Counted from the stretch's first letter, positions 31,781 through 45,165 are shown. The stretch is 64,000 nucleotides of DNA from Ptychodera flava (GCF_041260155.1 NC_091933.1:7156501-7220500), one strand, 5' to 3'. Numbers and translations: made by a program. Notes: generated from the sequence alone by a model not told the origin.

Positions 31781-32449
31781 GGAACTCATTCTCGGCCATT
31801 AGGGAGCCCCGTCTGTTTGGCAGTATTTTTAATCACAGACCTAATAAATGAATAGGACTCTATCCTCTCTGAGGACTTGTAATTAAAGTACCCATTAACA
31901 AGTGGGGACTGTGTCATCAACGATGAGTTCTTCCAACATAGCACAGATCCGTGATGGAGGGACTCTACACACGGTACAGACTGCATGTCTAGGGGCACAT
32001 CAAAATATGATCCTGTCACGCATTTGCGTACGTATTCTCGCTTTAGTACAGCCTACGGCAGAAGTTCAACAGCAATACAACACTTTGCAGATGCTAAGAA
32101 TTTGACCCGTCGACTGACGGGATAATGTGGATTTTGATACATCATATTCTTAATATGTATTGGATTATTTTTCGGTGATAAATTTGTCGATTTTGAGCGA
32201 TGACTCAGCTGTTTACAGCTTGTTACAAGCTAGCAAACGTTAGAAGCAGACGACAGTGAACGCTCTCGTTTTCCCCAGTTGAAAAAAAAAACTAAACAGA
32301 CAAACTGTCACAATCATCGCTATCACAATCTTTGATGTTTTCGCCATATATTACCTTTGCCGCATTTTTTAATAAATTCATTTGTGCTCACTCAATTCTT
32401 ATCTGCACGAGAATGCTTACAAACAGCTTCAGTAGAAAAAAAAATGCCG

Positions 32450-32492
32450 ACCGTATACCCTTACTTCTGACGTCAGAAGTAGGGGTATACGG
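32450..32492. repeat. Palindrome centred on TGACGTCA
   Basis: CCGTATACCCTTACTTCTGA meets CGTCAGAAGTAGGGGTATACGG with one mismatch, about 42 bp. Confidence 0.9.
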
Positions 32493-32554
32493 AAATCCTG
32501 TAAACGGTATACCTATAGTGTGACGTCATATTATAGGGATAACTGGATCTATGT

Positions 32555-32685
32555 ATGTGATATATATATATAGTATATATATATATATTATATATATATA
32601 TTATATATATATATATATCTCTATCCACTATTCATATATAATATATAATATACATACAACACACACACACACACACACACACACA

Positions 32686-32725
<40 letters not shown>
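32555..32725. repeat. Compound (TA)n and (CA)n microsatellite
   Basis: Alternating TATATA runs, CACACA at about 32660-32692 and a second TA run to 32725. Confidence 0.95.
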
Positions 32726-32728
<3 letters not shown>

Positions 32729-32746
32729 TATATGATCTCAGGGTAT

Positions 32747-32853
32747 TTTTCTCTGTTTGACGTCATCGTATTCGAGTGTTTTTCTCGGAGCCGTACAACT
32801 TCGACCCGAAGCTGCGAAAAAAACGAGTATACGATGACGTCAAACAGAAAAAA
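32747..32853. mobile_element. Inverted-repeat element with TGACGTCA in the arms
   Basis: TTTTTCTCTGTTTGACGTCA then TCGTATTCGAGTGTTTTTCTCG mirrors CGAAAAAAACGAGTATACGA and TGACGTCAAACAGAAAAAAA. Arms are about 40 bp with a loop of about 25 bp. Confidence 0.75.
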
Positions 32854-34179
32854 ATTCTATGGGATTATATATTTATCACATGAACAGTCGACTTATTTTT
32901 CTTGGATGTGGATGGATCAAAATTATTGTAACAAATTGCATGGTTTTTATTGCGATTTTGTGTTTTCCTTACGCGGATTACTTTCATTTATTGAGTAAAG
33001 CGGCCCGTCACCCAGGAGATGTGCGAATGTTACAGGCATACTTTCACTCATAAATCCGATTAAGCTGAACTTTTGATACATGAAATGGTATCTCCACCAA
33101 TCAGACATACGGATTCGGTCACGTGCGCATGTCAATCATTGTCTCGCGCTGGAACGATGCCAAGGCAAGTCTACCATCGGCGGACATGACTTTCACCGCG
33201 CTAGCGACGGATAACCATAGTATTTTGAGTTATTTAGAATATTTACAATTATATTTATGAAACTGATGCAACAACACGATCGAAACAGTAGTTACCATTC
33301 TTAGAGATGCTTTGGATTTTAAAATATCACAAGTTTACGACCTTGGCGAGCCCGAAAGTTTCAGATCGATGACACACAGAATGTACGCTTGTAAGTTGAA
33401 GTGGGCACCGGTCACCGGTCACCGGTCTTCGCCGGTGGCCATCTCGGTCGTCAATTTTTCGTCTTACGGACTTTGATGTTTGCTGTGACACATATATCGC
33501 CCGTAGGTACATCCCAATTTTGTTACTTGACGGGAACTCTGTTCTGTTGTCCGAGTCAACTTTCGAAATACATCGGATTCTACGGTGCTGCACTGTAGGT
33601 CGACAGCTTAGGTTTGATTCCGATCGAGAAACGACGGAATAATTTGTGTGATGAAGGAAATTTATCGTTGTTCGTAAAATGACTTTATGCTTGTGCCTTC
33701 TATGTCGCTTTCCCGAAGATTATACGGTACTCATTTATTAAGTTGAACTTTCGTTGAGGTGTATATTTCGGGTTTATCGCCAACCTCGATCGCCAGGTAC
33801 GACGTCGCTTGGCGATCGCCAGGTAAGACGACGGCGTCCACATTGAGCCTTACGACTTGAGCCGTGACGTTACTGAGCCATTATAACGATTGACGGTAAC
33901 CTCATTCGATTCTTGGGAATAGCTAAAGCTTTAGCGACTCGAAATGTCGTTGGACATGCCTTCTGTATTTCCATATCTTGATTTATCGGGTCACCTTTTT
34001 GTCAAAATGTCATGAGAGCACGGCATCGATTACGACAAATCGGTCTGTGTGGCAACGTGCATGTTCGAACGGTACCATTGCAGAAAAAAAGTTCCGGTTG
34101 ATGACGTACAACAGCGGTAGTATGGATTTCTTATCTGTGCTGGTGTACGTCACACAGGTGGAGATACGGGCCAGTTCAT

Positions 34180-34181
<2 letters not shown>

Positions 34182-34260
<79 letters not shown>
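34182..34260. repeat. (TA)n microsatellite
   Basis: About 38 TA units. Flanking ORFs on both strands that run through it (IYIYIY) are artefacts. Confidence 0.95.
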
Positions 34261-34261
<1 letters not shown>

Positions 34262-34308
34262 TTTCATGGCTCCTGCAATCATCAGACAGATGAAGACATG
34301 AAGACATA

Positions 34309-34385
34309 AATTAATGGTCATGACCATTAATTCATTTTCGCGATGGTTTCATGTATCGTGTCTAAAACCGGGGTCTATGTTCATA
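34309..34385. mobile_element. Fragment of the AGGGACAAAGTCTG MITE family
   Basis: AATGGTCATGACCATTAATTCATTTTCGCGATGGTTTCAT and GTGTCTAAAACCGG correspond to the centre and right arm of the complete copy at 50707-51031. Confidence 0.6.
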
Positions 34386-34784
34386 AATAGCTCCATGTAA
34401 GGTGGCATAGGGTTTATTGTCTATCCACATGCGATACGGCCATGTTGCTGGCGTTTGTTTTTGCATTTCTTAAATTTTTTTAGGTTTCTATATCTGAGTC
34501 AGTTTCTGGGACCTCTGCTGAATCGATCCTGACGGTCGCCATGAAACATGACGTGACACGTTTCTTTGTGATCGACGTCTATGCAGTCGGGTCGTTCACG
34601 GAACCACTTTGATGGCTTAAGGTAGGTTCGAAACACAATCAGGAATTTCAACAAAATAAGTCGAAATTCTTTAGCCCAAATTCGTGAAGGTTATGCGAAC
34701 TCGCTTACTTTATTTGCTTTGTTCAAGTTAATGTATGTCAAATTTGAAACAAGATATTTTTCTTCCAGCATTGGTAAAATCATT

Positions 34785-34788
<4 letters not shown>

Positions 34789-34864
<76 letters not shown>
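34789..34864. repeat. (TA)n microsatellite
   Basis: About 37 TA units. Confidence 0.95.
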
Positions 34865-34867
<3 letters not shown>

Positions 34868-37799
34868 CACTCAGGTTTCACCATCACTACGTTCATAATA
34901 AATCATACAATTTGATTGACGGTCGGGAGGTAAGGAGTGACAAAATTAAAACAAATTATCACGCTGTGAAACATGAGTACCTGAGTGACTTTTACAAATC
35001 CTTTGTATCTCTATCGCTAATTAGCGAAACATCGACATGGAGTGGAATTTCATCCAAACACAGATGTGGTTGGAATACACGGACTCATCGGTCTTACCCC
35101 TCCGTTTAACATAATTTTTATACACGACAAGATTAGCAGGAGTAAAAAGTATCAAGTGGAGTCAACCAGGGAAAACAGGTGTAGTTAGATATTAAATTTG
35201 GACCGTTACCAAGGTCTGATTTAAGGGTTTTCATATGCTAAATATGTACTTCTGAGTTACGGCATAATAAAGGAGAAAAATTCAGCATAGGGGGATATTT
35301 ATTAAGCGAGGAAAATGAATTCGTGATTTATTATACAGACAGGCACTGCCTTTTAAAAATTGTCTCTGTTTCTCTTTTCATTGTCCAGCGTGCAACCCCC
35401 AAATACCCCAACCAAAACTAACAAAAAACTACGAATAGTGACGGCAACGAGGCAAGAACTGTCAATAATAACATCCCCGTCCAGAAGATGACCATAATCT
35501 TTCAGACAAAACGCTTGGGTGAACAACTTTGTGTATGTTTCTTTATATAAGCAATGTTTTGATTGCGCTAGAACGGCAATAATGACTGCAGTGCACTGTC
35601 TGAATTTTCGTTTTCTCAATCGGAAAACGAGTTCAACATTAGATAGGAAGGAGATCAGCGGTGTACTCATGAGTATGATAAAATAGGAGTTATAAACATC
35701 AAATCATTGGAAGAACGGAATTCACTACAATATTTGGTAGAATATTGGTCCAGTAGTAAAAATCGTGAATATGTCGATGCCATGCTAGTTTCCAGGAAAT
35801 AATTTTCATAAGAAAAGTTCAAAACTAACGTTAACTGCTTATCGATTTTTTAATGTACTGTATTTATTCTTGATAAATATGACGGTATATTGAATTATGG
35901 AAGTGACTGCAAATTCTACATCCATTCATCAGACACGTAATGTCTTTGATTATTACTTGCCCTGTTCCTCATGATCGGCCGTGTTTATCCTTCTCCGGGC
36001 CCAAAGCACAGTAGCTCACACCATAGTTTTTTTGTGAAATCCAGCTCACGAGGGCGCTGCTTCATCGGCACACTGTGGAGAAAGAAATCGAGGCAGATGA
36101 TGACAGCGACGCGACAGTGGTAACGCCATCGGAGCTGGTTGAACAGAAATCCACGTAAAAAAATTGGAAACAAAGAGGGAATACTTATGAAACCGTTAAA
36201 TGACGGAATAACCAGATAGCGACATGGAAAATGAATGGCCCCAAAAAGTTCGTCTGCCAGTCTGTTAGATAGTGTCTGACCGATATGAGCTACATTATAA
36301 CGAAGGGATGTACCTTCGTCGCCCACACATGTGATTCTTCTGATTCTTCTCAAATCTGAACTTTAACAAACTATAGTGCAATGCTGTACTCTGGGCAGTT
36401 TGTACAGTATCGGCGTGGTCGGTAACGTGAAAGTTGAATGAGGACATTGTATTTTCATTGTATTTCCCACGGTCACCGAAGACGCGGAACGCTGTTTGCT
36501 TGGTGGGATAGTACCACAGGGTACTGCAAGCAATATTCGTCCTTAAGTTATGAAATATGATCAATAAATGACATGTATTAAACTGTTTTCATTATACAGC
36601 CTCTCTAGTGTGTCCCTATTACTTTACCCTATTTCTGTATAGTATCCATATCTGTTAATTCCCCTCCCTAGTGCCCTTCATTAATTTGGTCTGCCGATCA
36701 CCAAAGGGGGAGGGGGCTTATCCCTTAACCAAATATCTCGTTAGCAGCTCATAAGGTATTTTTCCTTGTATCCGACCTACCGTTGACTTTTCATAACAAT
36801 TTGCTTCATGATCAGAGCTGAAGTACAACTTATAGCGATGATACAGTCACCTCGACTAGACTGGGTATAATGGAAAGACATGGCGTTGAGTAATAGCGAG
36901 TGCAATATTTTTTTTCAAAATAATGAATCAATACTCTAAATACTATAAATGTACATGAGAAAATAGTTGACAACAGATGAAATAGACCGAAGAAGGAATA
37001 TAACGATTTTGAATCAATCAAAGTGCGTCCTCTGTTTCTACAGGTGAAAATCTCCATCAACGATCATTAAATATTACTATAGGACAGCGTGTTTGTATTG
37101 TTCTTGTTTTACCTTTCGCTGTCACTCAAAAGATTGATCGAGGTTGGACATGAGAATGATATTCATGTATGTGACGCGAAGTTGATGACGTCATAATTAT
37201 CCACGCGCATAATAAACTTTATTCTTCTCGATAAATGATTATATTAGTACATTCTTATGAAACTATGACTTTACCTTCTCTAAAAACGGAGCAATGACCA
37301 TGAACTGAGGAGAAAGAATAAGGTAGCGTAGGTGTGAAAACCATCTTTTGATTCGAAAGTGTTGTATGTTCGTGAAGTCCGGAAGGTTTAGCGATCACAG
37401 AAACACATGCGAGAGTGTTAAATTAAGATTCATGCGACCAGCTAATGAAGTTAATAGGAGAGGGAACTGGACTTATTGTACTAGTGCTAACACCAACTTA
37501 TAACATTATATATCAAAACACTTTCAACGAGGCTATACGAGCTTTCTCTTCATCACTTTCATTTAACTGATTCGGGGAAAGGTGCGGGAAATGTTCGACA
37601 CATTGAGTTATTTTCACAGGAAAATTAGACAGCAGAAAGAGGATACGTTGTTAATGTTTCATTTTGCAAATTTGTGATCTGATATTGCATATTCACTATT
37701 TTATTCGTCTATTTTTGTAACAAACACATTGACAATTACATTTACTTACGTTGACTTAAGTTCAGCATAATTACTTTCTAGACATCTACTATAAAATAT
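34865..37799. other. No gene recognised
   Basis: Almost 3 kb with no supported coding, RNA or mobile feature. Minus-strand ORFs of 105 and 122 codons at 35353-35670 and 35985-36353 lack recognisable motifs or splice context. This may be intronic or intergenic DNA. Confidence 0.4.
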
Positions 37800-37884
37800 A
37801 TTATTAATTATTTTTTTATTTCTTAAAAGCGCACTCCACTTCGTCTCAGTGCTCTGTACATTCTACAATAAAAGGAGGTAATTA

Positions 37885-39510
37885 AAATCACAGATCACAA
37901 AACATACTATAACAATCTCTAAAAAGACAAGTTTTCAAGTATCGTTTAAATGAGTCAATTGAAAACTCTAGGACAGAAACATCTAAAGACCGATCATTCC
38001 ATAAAATCGGGGCAGCCACTGAAAAAGCCCTAAGACCATAGTTTGTAGTAGTGTATACCTTGTATCATGCCTAGTTAAAAGAACTTTATTCGACGAGCGA
38101 AGATTGCGATGAGGTACTTGGATATCTATCAATGACTTAAGGTAATCTGGACAGTTGCCAATGAGTATTTTGAAAGTAAGGAGGTTAATTTTGAACTTAA
38201 TCCTTTCCCTTACTGGCAACCAATGAAGTATAAATAATACAGGTGTAATATGTTCAAATTTCTTTGTACGAGTAACCAGTCGTGCTGCAGCATTTTGTAC
38301 AGACTGAATTTTGTCGAGGTGATAATTTTGAATACCATAAAGAAGACCGTTACAATAGTCTAATTTCGATGTGACAAAAGCATGGACCGATTTCTCTGTC
38401 GTATTTGCTTCAATCAAGGAACGAATTTTGCCTAATTTATACAAGGCAAAAAAGGCCGATTTACATAAGTTATCTATATGACTAGACATAAAACCGTCAG
38501 AGTCAAGTAACACTCCTAGGTTTCTAACTGATGTTGATGGAATGATAATCACATGAGCCGACGCTCAAAGATTCAAGTTTTGTGCTATCCTTGCGAAAAC
38601 GTGATGAAAATTGTATGACTTCGGTCTTATCATCATTTAAAAACAACATATTTGACGTCATCCATTGACGAATATTCGCTACACACTGTTCAAGATCTAA
38701 CCTAACGTCCTCAGGACTCTTACAAACAACATAAATCTGGGAATCGTCTGCGGAAAACATGTACTCTAAACCCTGAGCGGAAATAATGTCATCTAAAGGA
38801 GTAGTGTACAAAGTGAAAAGGATGGGCCCCAGTACAGAACCTTGGGGAACACCATACCTTAAAACAGCACATTCTGAAATAGTTGAATTAACAGAAATAC
38901 GCTGAACCCGGTCTGTCAAATATGATCTCAGCCACTGAATCACTAGACCGGATATTCCAAACTGACATTGTAATCTATGGAGCAATATCTCATGGTCTAG
39001 AGTATCAAAGGCGGCTGATAGATCTAGCATGACCATAATGACATCCCTACGAGAGTCTAAGGCAATCATGACATCGTTATGAACACGAAGAAGGGCTGTT
39101 TCTGTACTATGATACCTACGATATGCTGACTGATACTTTGAATACAGATTATTTTCTGACAAATAGCTCTTTAACTGATCTGCGACAATACGTTCCAGAC
39201 ATTTCGATAGAAAACACAAATTTGAAACCGGTCTGTAATTTCTGAGGTTATTTTGATCGAGAGCTGGATTTTTTTATCAAAGGTCGTACGATTGCCAATT
39301 TAAACATCTCTGGAACAATGCCGCTTGACAGCGAAATGTTAAAAAGATGTGTAATAAAAGGTAACAGCTCGTTAATGTATAGTATAAGAATCTCTGTGGG
39401 TAAAATATCTAAAATACAGGACTTCATAGATGAATGCGAAATTAGCTTTAAAAGATCATTGACATTCACAGGTTTAAAAGATAAAAGTGAACAACCTGGT
39501 GGAGGATAAT
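37885..39510 (-). pseudogene. CR1/L2-like reverse transcriptase, frameshifted
   Basis: Reading from 39510 downward: VNVNDLLKLI, ILPTEILILYINELLPFITH, IVPEMFKLAIVRPLIKK, then a shift in a T run near 39270 and on with CFLSKCLERIVADQL, YQSAYRRYHSTETALLRVHND, motif A VMLDLSAAFDTLDHEIL, YGVPQGSVLGPILFTLY, and the ADD box as FSADDSQIYVV in place of the usual YADD. A second shift near 38540 leads to TSVRNLGVLLDS, SKLDYCNGLLYG, IQSVQNAAARLVTRTKK and HWLPVRERIKFKI. A third near 38020 leads to APILWNDRSLDVS and FKRYLKTCLF. It encodes RNA-dependent DNA polymerase for target-primed integration; inactive here. Confidence 0.85.
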
Positions 39511-39589
39511 CTGAGCTAATGGTATCAGTACAAGAATTGAGACTTTCCCTAAGTTTATCAATTTTCTGAGTAAAAAAGGTTCATAAAAC

Positions 39590-40330
39590 TACTACTCAAT
39601 TGATCAACCGGGATATTGGTGGGCTGTATTTTGGTACTCGCTTTCTTCGTACCAGTCATCTCGTCAATTATGGCAAACAGTTCTTTGGAATCCGCAGCTT
39701 CAATGCGCGAGCGATGATAGTCCGATTTTATCTCATCAACACGTCTGTAGTACTCTGATCGTTTTGCAAAAAAACATTTCGCGATGGATGACTAATCGAC
39801 TTCGGCGCCATTTTCGCTCATATTGTCGAACAGTTCTCCTTAGATCCATAAGATCCCCGTTGTACCATGGCGCTCTTGGTTTTACAGTCACCGTTTTAGA
39901 TTTTATCGGAGCTAGTTCATCAAGAACATTAGTAACTTCTCTCTCATACAGAGTACATAGATCATTCACGTCATGGATGCTGTGGTAACCCGACAACGAT
40001 GCACTAATCATAGCTTTGAATGATTCTTGATCAATCGATCGAAAGTTACGTTTAAACCGAGTAACTCTCGAATTCGGTGACCTTTCCACATTCATATTGA
40101 AATGAACCAAGCTGTGATCAGAAAAGAGTACATCTGAGACGGTGATGTTATCCGATAACTGATCCGAGGCATGTGTTATGAGAAGATCTAATGTATGTCC
40201 GAACACATGGGTTGGTTAAGTTACGTGTTGCTTGAGATTCTTCGAATTCAACACATCCAGAAGTTTAGAGGCATCGCGAGATTCACTATCATTCATATGG
40301 AAATTAAAGTCACCAATAATCAATAAGTAT
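39590..40330 (-). pseudogene. LINE endonuclease C-terminal part and linker
   Basis: The minus strand reads IIGDFNFHMNDSESRDASKL at about 40330-40260, the GDFN box of APE-type endonucleases, then a stop-containing stretch, GHTLDLLITHASDQLSDNI, SDHSLVHFNMNV (the SDH catalytic motif) and the linker PRAPWYNGDLMDLRRTVRQYERKWRR, followed in a shifted frame near 39770 by AKRSEYYRRVDEIKSDYHRS. The N-terminal catalytic residues are missing by 5' truncation. Confidence 0.8.
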
Positions 40331-40344
40331 ATGAATCCAAAAGC

Positions 40345-40648
40345 ATTCTTCTGGAAATTCCAATTCATTGGCTAATGAGACGAACGGTTGATTTCAACAA
40401 CTTGATCACACAATTCCGACTCAAGAGAAAATGGAGTAAAAACGGTGTACTAATCAATCGCTTAATGATCGACTTACTGATCAATTAATCTAATGCTTAC
40501 AGCGGTCGACGGAATCAAGACACACTTTTGCTACTGTTACTACAGCCTTCGATGATGATGAGTCACATGACTTGCAAAGATCTCAGGCCTAAACGCTTTC
40601 CAGATGAACCTATCACCTGAAAATGACCCCCTGTAATTTCTGCCCACG
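40345..40648 (+). repeat. Repeat R300, copy 1
   Basis: Starts TTCTGGAAATTCCAATTCAT, with landmarks GACGAACGGTTG, CAACAACTTGATCA, AATGATCGACTTACTGATCA, CTTACAGCGGTCGACGG, ATGAGTCACATGACTTGC and GAAAATGACCCCCTGTAATT. Other copies at 43645-43872, 44573-44875 and 45690-46000, all in the same orientation. Confidence 0.85.
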
Positions 40649-40689
40649 TGACGTTTTGTCAAACAAATTATATTGTTAACTTATCCCTA

Positions 40690-41325
40690 TATACCAAAAA
40701 TCAGACCACTAGCTCTATTGGCTCGCTCAAAATTAGATATGCGCATAATTAATGAGGTACAATATGTGGCGTCATAAGGTGTCCCATCATACCAAACATG
40801 AAAGGTTTAGCACTTGTGGTTACTGAGTTATGGACAATAATGTATATTTGAGGTCAAAGGTCACCAAGGTCACATGATATTTTGTCAAAATGTCTGAGAT
40901 ATCTGCGTGAACCGATGGACTCACTGATGGGCTCACGGACGGATATGACCCAATCTATAAGCCCCCTGGACTTTATCCGTGGGGACAAAAAACTGTGTCA
41001 CTGCATCCTTTAGGCAATATGAATATGATGAGAAACTAAATTTTTATTTTTCTTGGCTTATACATGAAGAGTCTATGGAGAACTGCCTTATACATGGGAG
41101 TCTATGGAGGTGTAAACTATAAAGTCCTCTAACACGGCCAAAATCGATCGCGTTGTGAAACAAATCGACGTGCATCTGTATGGGGTTGGGTACTATTCTT
41201 GTGCAAAGTTTGAAAGAAATTGACCAGGGCATGTCTGAGATATCTGCGTGAACGGACGGACGGACGGACTGACATGACCAAACCTATAACTCCCCCAGGA
41301 CTTCGTCCGTGGGCACTAAAAACAA
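40690..41325 (+). repeat. Two related repeats with GAGATATCTGCGTGAAC(GGAC)n tails
   Basis: 40690-41000 and 41040-41325 both end GTCTGAGATATCTGCGTGAA followed by a GGAC/GACT series, CATGACC, CCTATAA, CCCCC.GGACTT.RTCCGTGGG and an A-rich end. The last part folds on itself (CCAGGACTT / TCCGTGG). They look like non-autonomous elements sharing a 3' tail; bodies differ. Confidence 0.6.
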
Positions 41326-41532
41326 TGCAACAGTTATTACAGCTACACCGGCGGTAGGTTCATATCCAGAGCCCCGTACGGTCTGCCGCCGTCGCTTGAA
41401 AACAATCTCATAAACCTGGCCATATGGGCAACTGTGTATATATATATATAATGTCATATCCGACATTTTTGAGTTTTGAGTGCAGACAGAAATAAGTTTT
41501 GAGGCAACATGGCTGCGACCACATGTTGACCC

Positions 41533-41592
41533 CTAGCCCTGCGTACGATGCTATATGCTACAGCTAACACACAGCATCGTATGCAGGGCTAG
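41533..41592. mobile_element. 60-bp inverted repeat, TAGCCCTGCGTACGATGCTG family
   Basis: CTAGCCCTGCGTACGATGCT and its reverse complement with one mismatch, around a 20-nt loop. Minimal MITE or two facing ends. Confidence 0.75.
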
Positions 41593-41828
41593 CGAGAGAG
41601 TTGCCGACATCGACGGTTATTTACGAGAAGTGAATAAAAGACTGTCATTTTTGGAAGCGATCGAGTAGCTGAGGTAGGCTGGGATACGACTTGGGCCCAA
41701 GAACGCTGAATTTCGGCAGTAATTTGGCTTTTTACGTCAAGTCCCAAAATGGATTTGAAGTCACCGACCCTACGTACGCGTACGGGTCTTTGCAGGGCTG
41801 TGGTGAGCGGGGCGATTAGCTGTAGCGG

Positions 41829-41855
41829 AACACACAGCATCGTACGCAGAGCTAG
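41829..41855 (-). repeat. Third copy of the TAGCCCTGCGTACGATGCTG terminus
   Basis: AACACACAGCATCGTACGCA followed by GAGCTAG. Together with 41533-41592 it could delimit a 320-bp element (41533-41855). Confidence 0.55.
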
Positions 41856-43289
41856 TTGACTCCAAGTGAAAATGTGTTCGCGATCAAATCTTCCTATATT
41901 TTTTTCAGAATTTTCGACAAAATCATTGCTTCTTACATCTTTTGTAACATATAAAATATTAAAATAAAAATGCGATGTGCCATGTCTCCAGATTTCTAAA
42001 ATATCGTTCGTTGACCGCTCGACAGAATACTCATTTCGCAAACTTGTGACGCAGTTGAAATTCAATACTGACCGCCAAATAATCTTAATGAGACGAGATC
42101 ATTCTAGACATCCTCCAAATTATCCAACCATTCGCGTTAGAGTTCAGCTCGCTTAGAGGATCATAACATTCTTCGGCCTTCGTTTAGATCGACCCTAATC
42201 TCTCCCATTTAGGAAATAAATACACAAGCTACCTTGACAAAACTTCGTGCACCATGCATCCAGGACCAAACACACTACAAATCTGTCTTGACGTCATCAT
42301 CTCCTTACATGGTAATCGGCATACCGTATTTTTTAGCAAAGGAGACACAGAATACGTCGGAGTATTCAGTTTCAAAACGTACTACATTGTGTGATGTTGT
42401 CAAAAAAAGGTAATGTTACTGCAGTGGTATAAATTACAAAACACAAAAGTTCAAATCAGTTTATTTTGGACTGGCTTTACCAACATTTCACATTGTTTCT
42501 TATGCCAGATTTGACCACGTGCTTATTGGCGACCCCTTTACATGCAAATTTTGTGTCAAATGGTGTGTTCTCCTGGAAAAACAAACGTACGATTTCTATA
42601 TGAAGGAGGCGAAATTTGCCCTCAAAACTCGAAACCACCCCTTTATGGGGTGTACCTAGCTATTTTGAACGAGCTTCTCGAATCTGCAGCTCTATTTCGA
42701 AATGATGGTGTGGTTTTCTCAGCTCAAGGATAAGTGTTCTCCATCGCTGTGGGCATTACTATTCTCAACTGGGGGTACAGTTTCCAGTCGTAATGTTTTT
42801 CATTGTGTCCCGGATATAAAACCTTTCCTTTTCACAATTTTACTTCGATTAACACTAGTCCACATCTTGTCAGCGATTAAACATGTTTCAAGTTTAAATG
42901 TTAAATTCTGGTCTCGAGCCCTCTTGTTCGACCAAACTGAAATTACCCCTCCCACTTTGGCTCGTCCAGTGGGTGTAGCAAGGGTCGTGCCATCGCCTAG
43001 GAAACGGAGGGTGCATTAATTGTTGCATTTCGATGCACATTTTGATTATATTCAGAAGATTTTGTGGCAAAAACTCAGATAGAGAAGCATTAATATTCAC
43101 ATCTCACTTATTCAAGACTGGCTGAGAGCAGCACTTTCATTCAGTTAACATCATTACGCCATTTATTGTGCCAAGAAAGATGAAGCCAAGACATTTTGCC
43201 CTCCCTGGTCTCAGCCAGGAATGGTTATACCTTACAGAGTTTTTTCCCACGGAATGAAAACAAATGTACTTGGGCTGAGGCCCAAGTAC
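41856..43289. other. No gene recognised
   Basis: ORFs of 63-105 codons at 42542-43019 have no family motifs. No repeats noted. Confidence 0.4.
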
Positions 43290-45165
43290 AATAAAGATAT
43301 ATATAGATATTCGTCAACTTCATCATAAATTCTAAAGTCTCCTATAAAAAGAAGACAGATATCCATGTCCTTTTCACAATCAGACATATAGGCCTTATTA
43401 AAATTCTTTACAATTAACACGATTGGAACTACGTTTTGACAATTGGATGGTTAATTAATGTCTGTTTAACCTGCAAATATAAGTTCATCTACTTTTTAAA
43501 AGTTATACACTTGTTTTTATGACTAATTCGGTGCAATTTTCAGCTATAAGGCGTTTAACATCTTTGAAAAATTTGAAAAATAGAGATCAAATCATCCGAA
43601 ATTAGTTCCAATCATGTCAAGTATGGTCTCTTCTGAAGCAGTCTTCCGGAAATGCCAATTCATTAGCTAATGGGACGAACGGTTGCTTTCAACAACTTGA
43701 TCAAACAATTCCAACGGAAGAGAAAATGGAGTAAAAACGTTGCACTAATTAATCACTAAATGATCGACTTACTGATCAATTAATCTAATGCTTACAGCGG
43801 TCGACGGAAACAATAAAAGATCTCAGGCCTAGACGCTTTTCAGATGAACCTAAAATGACCCCCTGTAATTCCCGCTCAGTTTCAAAATGAAACTGGCCTT
43901 ATTTTGAAATGGAGTAACTTTCGGTATGCGTGTCTCTGTGTGTGTTTGTCTGTGTGTCTATGTGTATCTTTGTCTGTATGTGTTTTACATGTAATGCCTT
44001 TTCCCTTTGTCGCCCAACTAGCGGTAATCTATCTTTGGTCTCTGCACAGGAACTTTGTTCGAAGTCGATTCTGTACATGCAGAAGTTTGACGTTTAACTT
44101 GCATCCATATATCTATCCATAGGTGATTCCAAACCATACAGATTGAGGAGTGACACAGATCCATAACAATCGTAACCAATTCAAATAAGTCCTATATATG
44201 TCTTATAGTTTTATGATCACAATAGTAATAAAGATAGATATTCGTCAACTTCAACATAAATTTCAAATTCTTCTAAAAAGAAGACATATATTCATGTCCT
44301 TTGTACAAATCAGACATATAGGCCTCATTAAAATTCTTTACAATTAACACGATTGGAACTACTTGTGGACAATTGGATGGTGAAGTAATGTCTGTTTAAC
44401 CTGCAAATGTAAGATCATTTACTTTTTAAAAAGTTATACACTTGTTTTTATGAGTAATTTGGTGCAACATTCAGCTTTAAGGCACTTAACACCTTTGAAA
44501 AATTTGAAAAATAGAGATCTAATCATCCCAAATTAGTTCCAATCGTGTCAAGTATGGTATCTTCTGAAGCAGTCTTCCAGAAATTCCAATTCATTAGCTA
44601 ATGGGACGAACGGTTGCTTTCAACAACTTGATCAAACAATTCCAACTGAAGAGAAAATATAGTGAAAACGTTGCACTAATTAATCACTAAATGATCGACT
44701 TACTGATCAATTAATCTAATGCTTACAGCGGTCGACGGAAACAAGATACCCAAGCTTCTGTTACCAATTAATACAGCCTTCAATGGTGATGAGTCACATG
44801 ACTTGCAAAGATCTAAGGCCTAAATGCTTTCCAGATGAACCTATCACCTGAAAATGACCCCCTGTAATTTCTGCCCAGTTCCTAAACGTAACTGGCCTTA
44901 TTTTGAAATTGAGTGATTTTTCGGTATGCGTGTCTCTGTGTGTGTTTGTCTCTGTGTGTGTCTTTGTCTGTATGTGTTTTACATGTAATGCCTGTTACCT
45001 TTGTCACCCAGGTAATCTATCTTTGATCTCTGCAAAAGACCTTTGCGCGAAGTCGACCCTGTAAATGCAGAAGTTTGACGTATAGCTTAACTTGCATCCG
45101 TAGTCTATCCACTGTGATTCTAAACTATAAAGATTGAGGAGTGACAGAGATCTACAACAATCGTC
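43290..45165 (+). repeat. Two tandem copies of a ~937-bp unit
   Basis: 43290-44226 and 44227-45165 align along their whole length (AATAAAGATA, GATATTCGTCAACTTCA, ATCCATGTCCTTT or ATTCATGTCCTTT, AATTAACACGATTGGAACTA, TTAACCTGCAAATRTAAG, then R300, then ACTGGCCTTATTTTGAAAT, the TGTGTGTTTGTCT tract and ATTGAGGAGTGACA). Unit 1 has lost about 70 bp in R300 relative to unit 2. Non-coding. Confidence 0.85.

Larger units (their letters stand above)
37800..40335 (-). mobile_element. 5'-truncated CR1/L2-like LINE
   Basis: A single minus-strand element with, in order, the end of an endonuclease domain, a linker, the reverse transcriptase and a C-terminal domain. The left (3') end falls in AT-rich sequence ending near 37800; the right (5') end meets a copy of the R300 repeat at about 40336. 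At least three frameshifts are visible. Unlike the element at 6784-10028 it is not inverted. The protein style (SAAFDTLDHEILL, GVPQGSVLGPILF) belongs to the CR1/L2 group. Confidence 0.85.

Noticed and set aside
34010..35109. ORFs encoding runs of Ile-Tyr
   Set aside because: Products of (TA)n microsatellites.
35353..36353. Minus-strand ORFs of 105 and 122 codons
   Set aside because: Hydrophobic stretches but no recognised family, no splice sites in frame, no repeat support.
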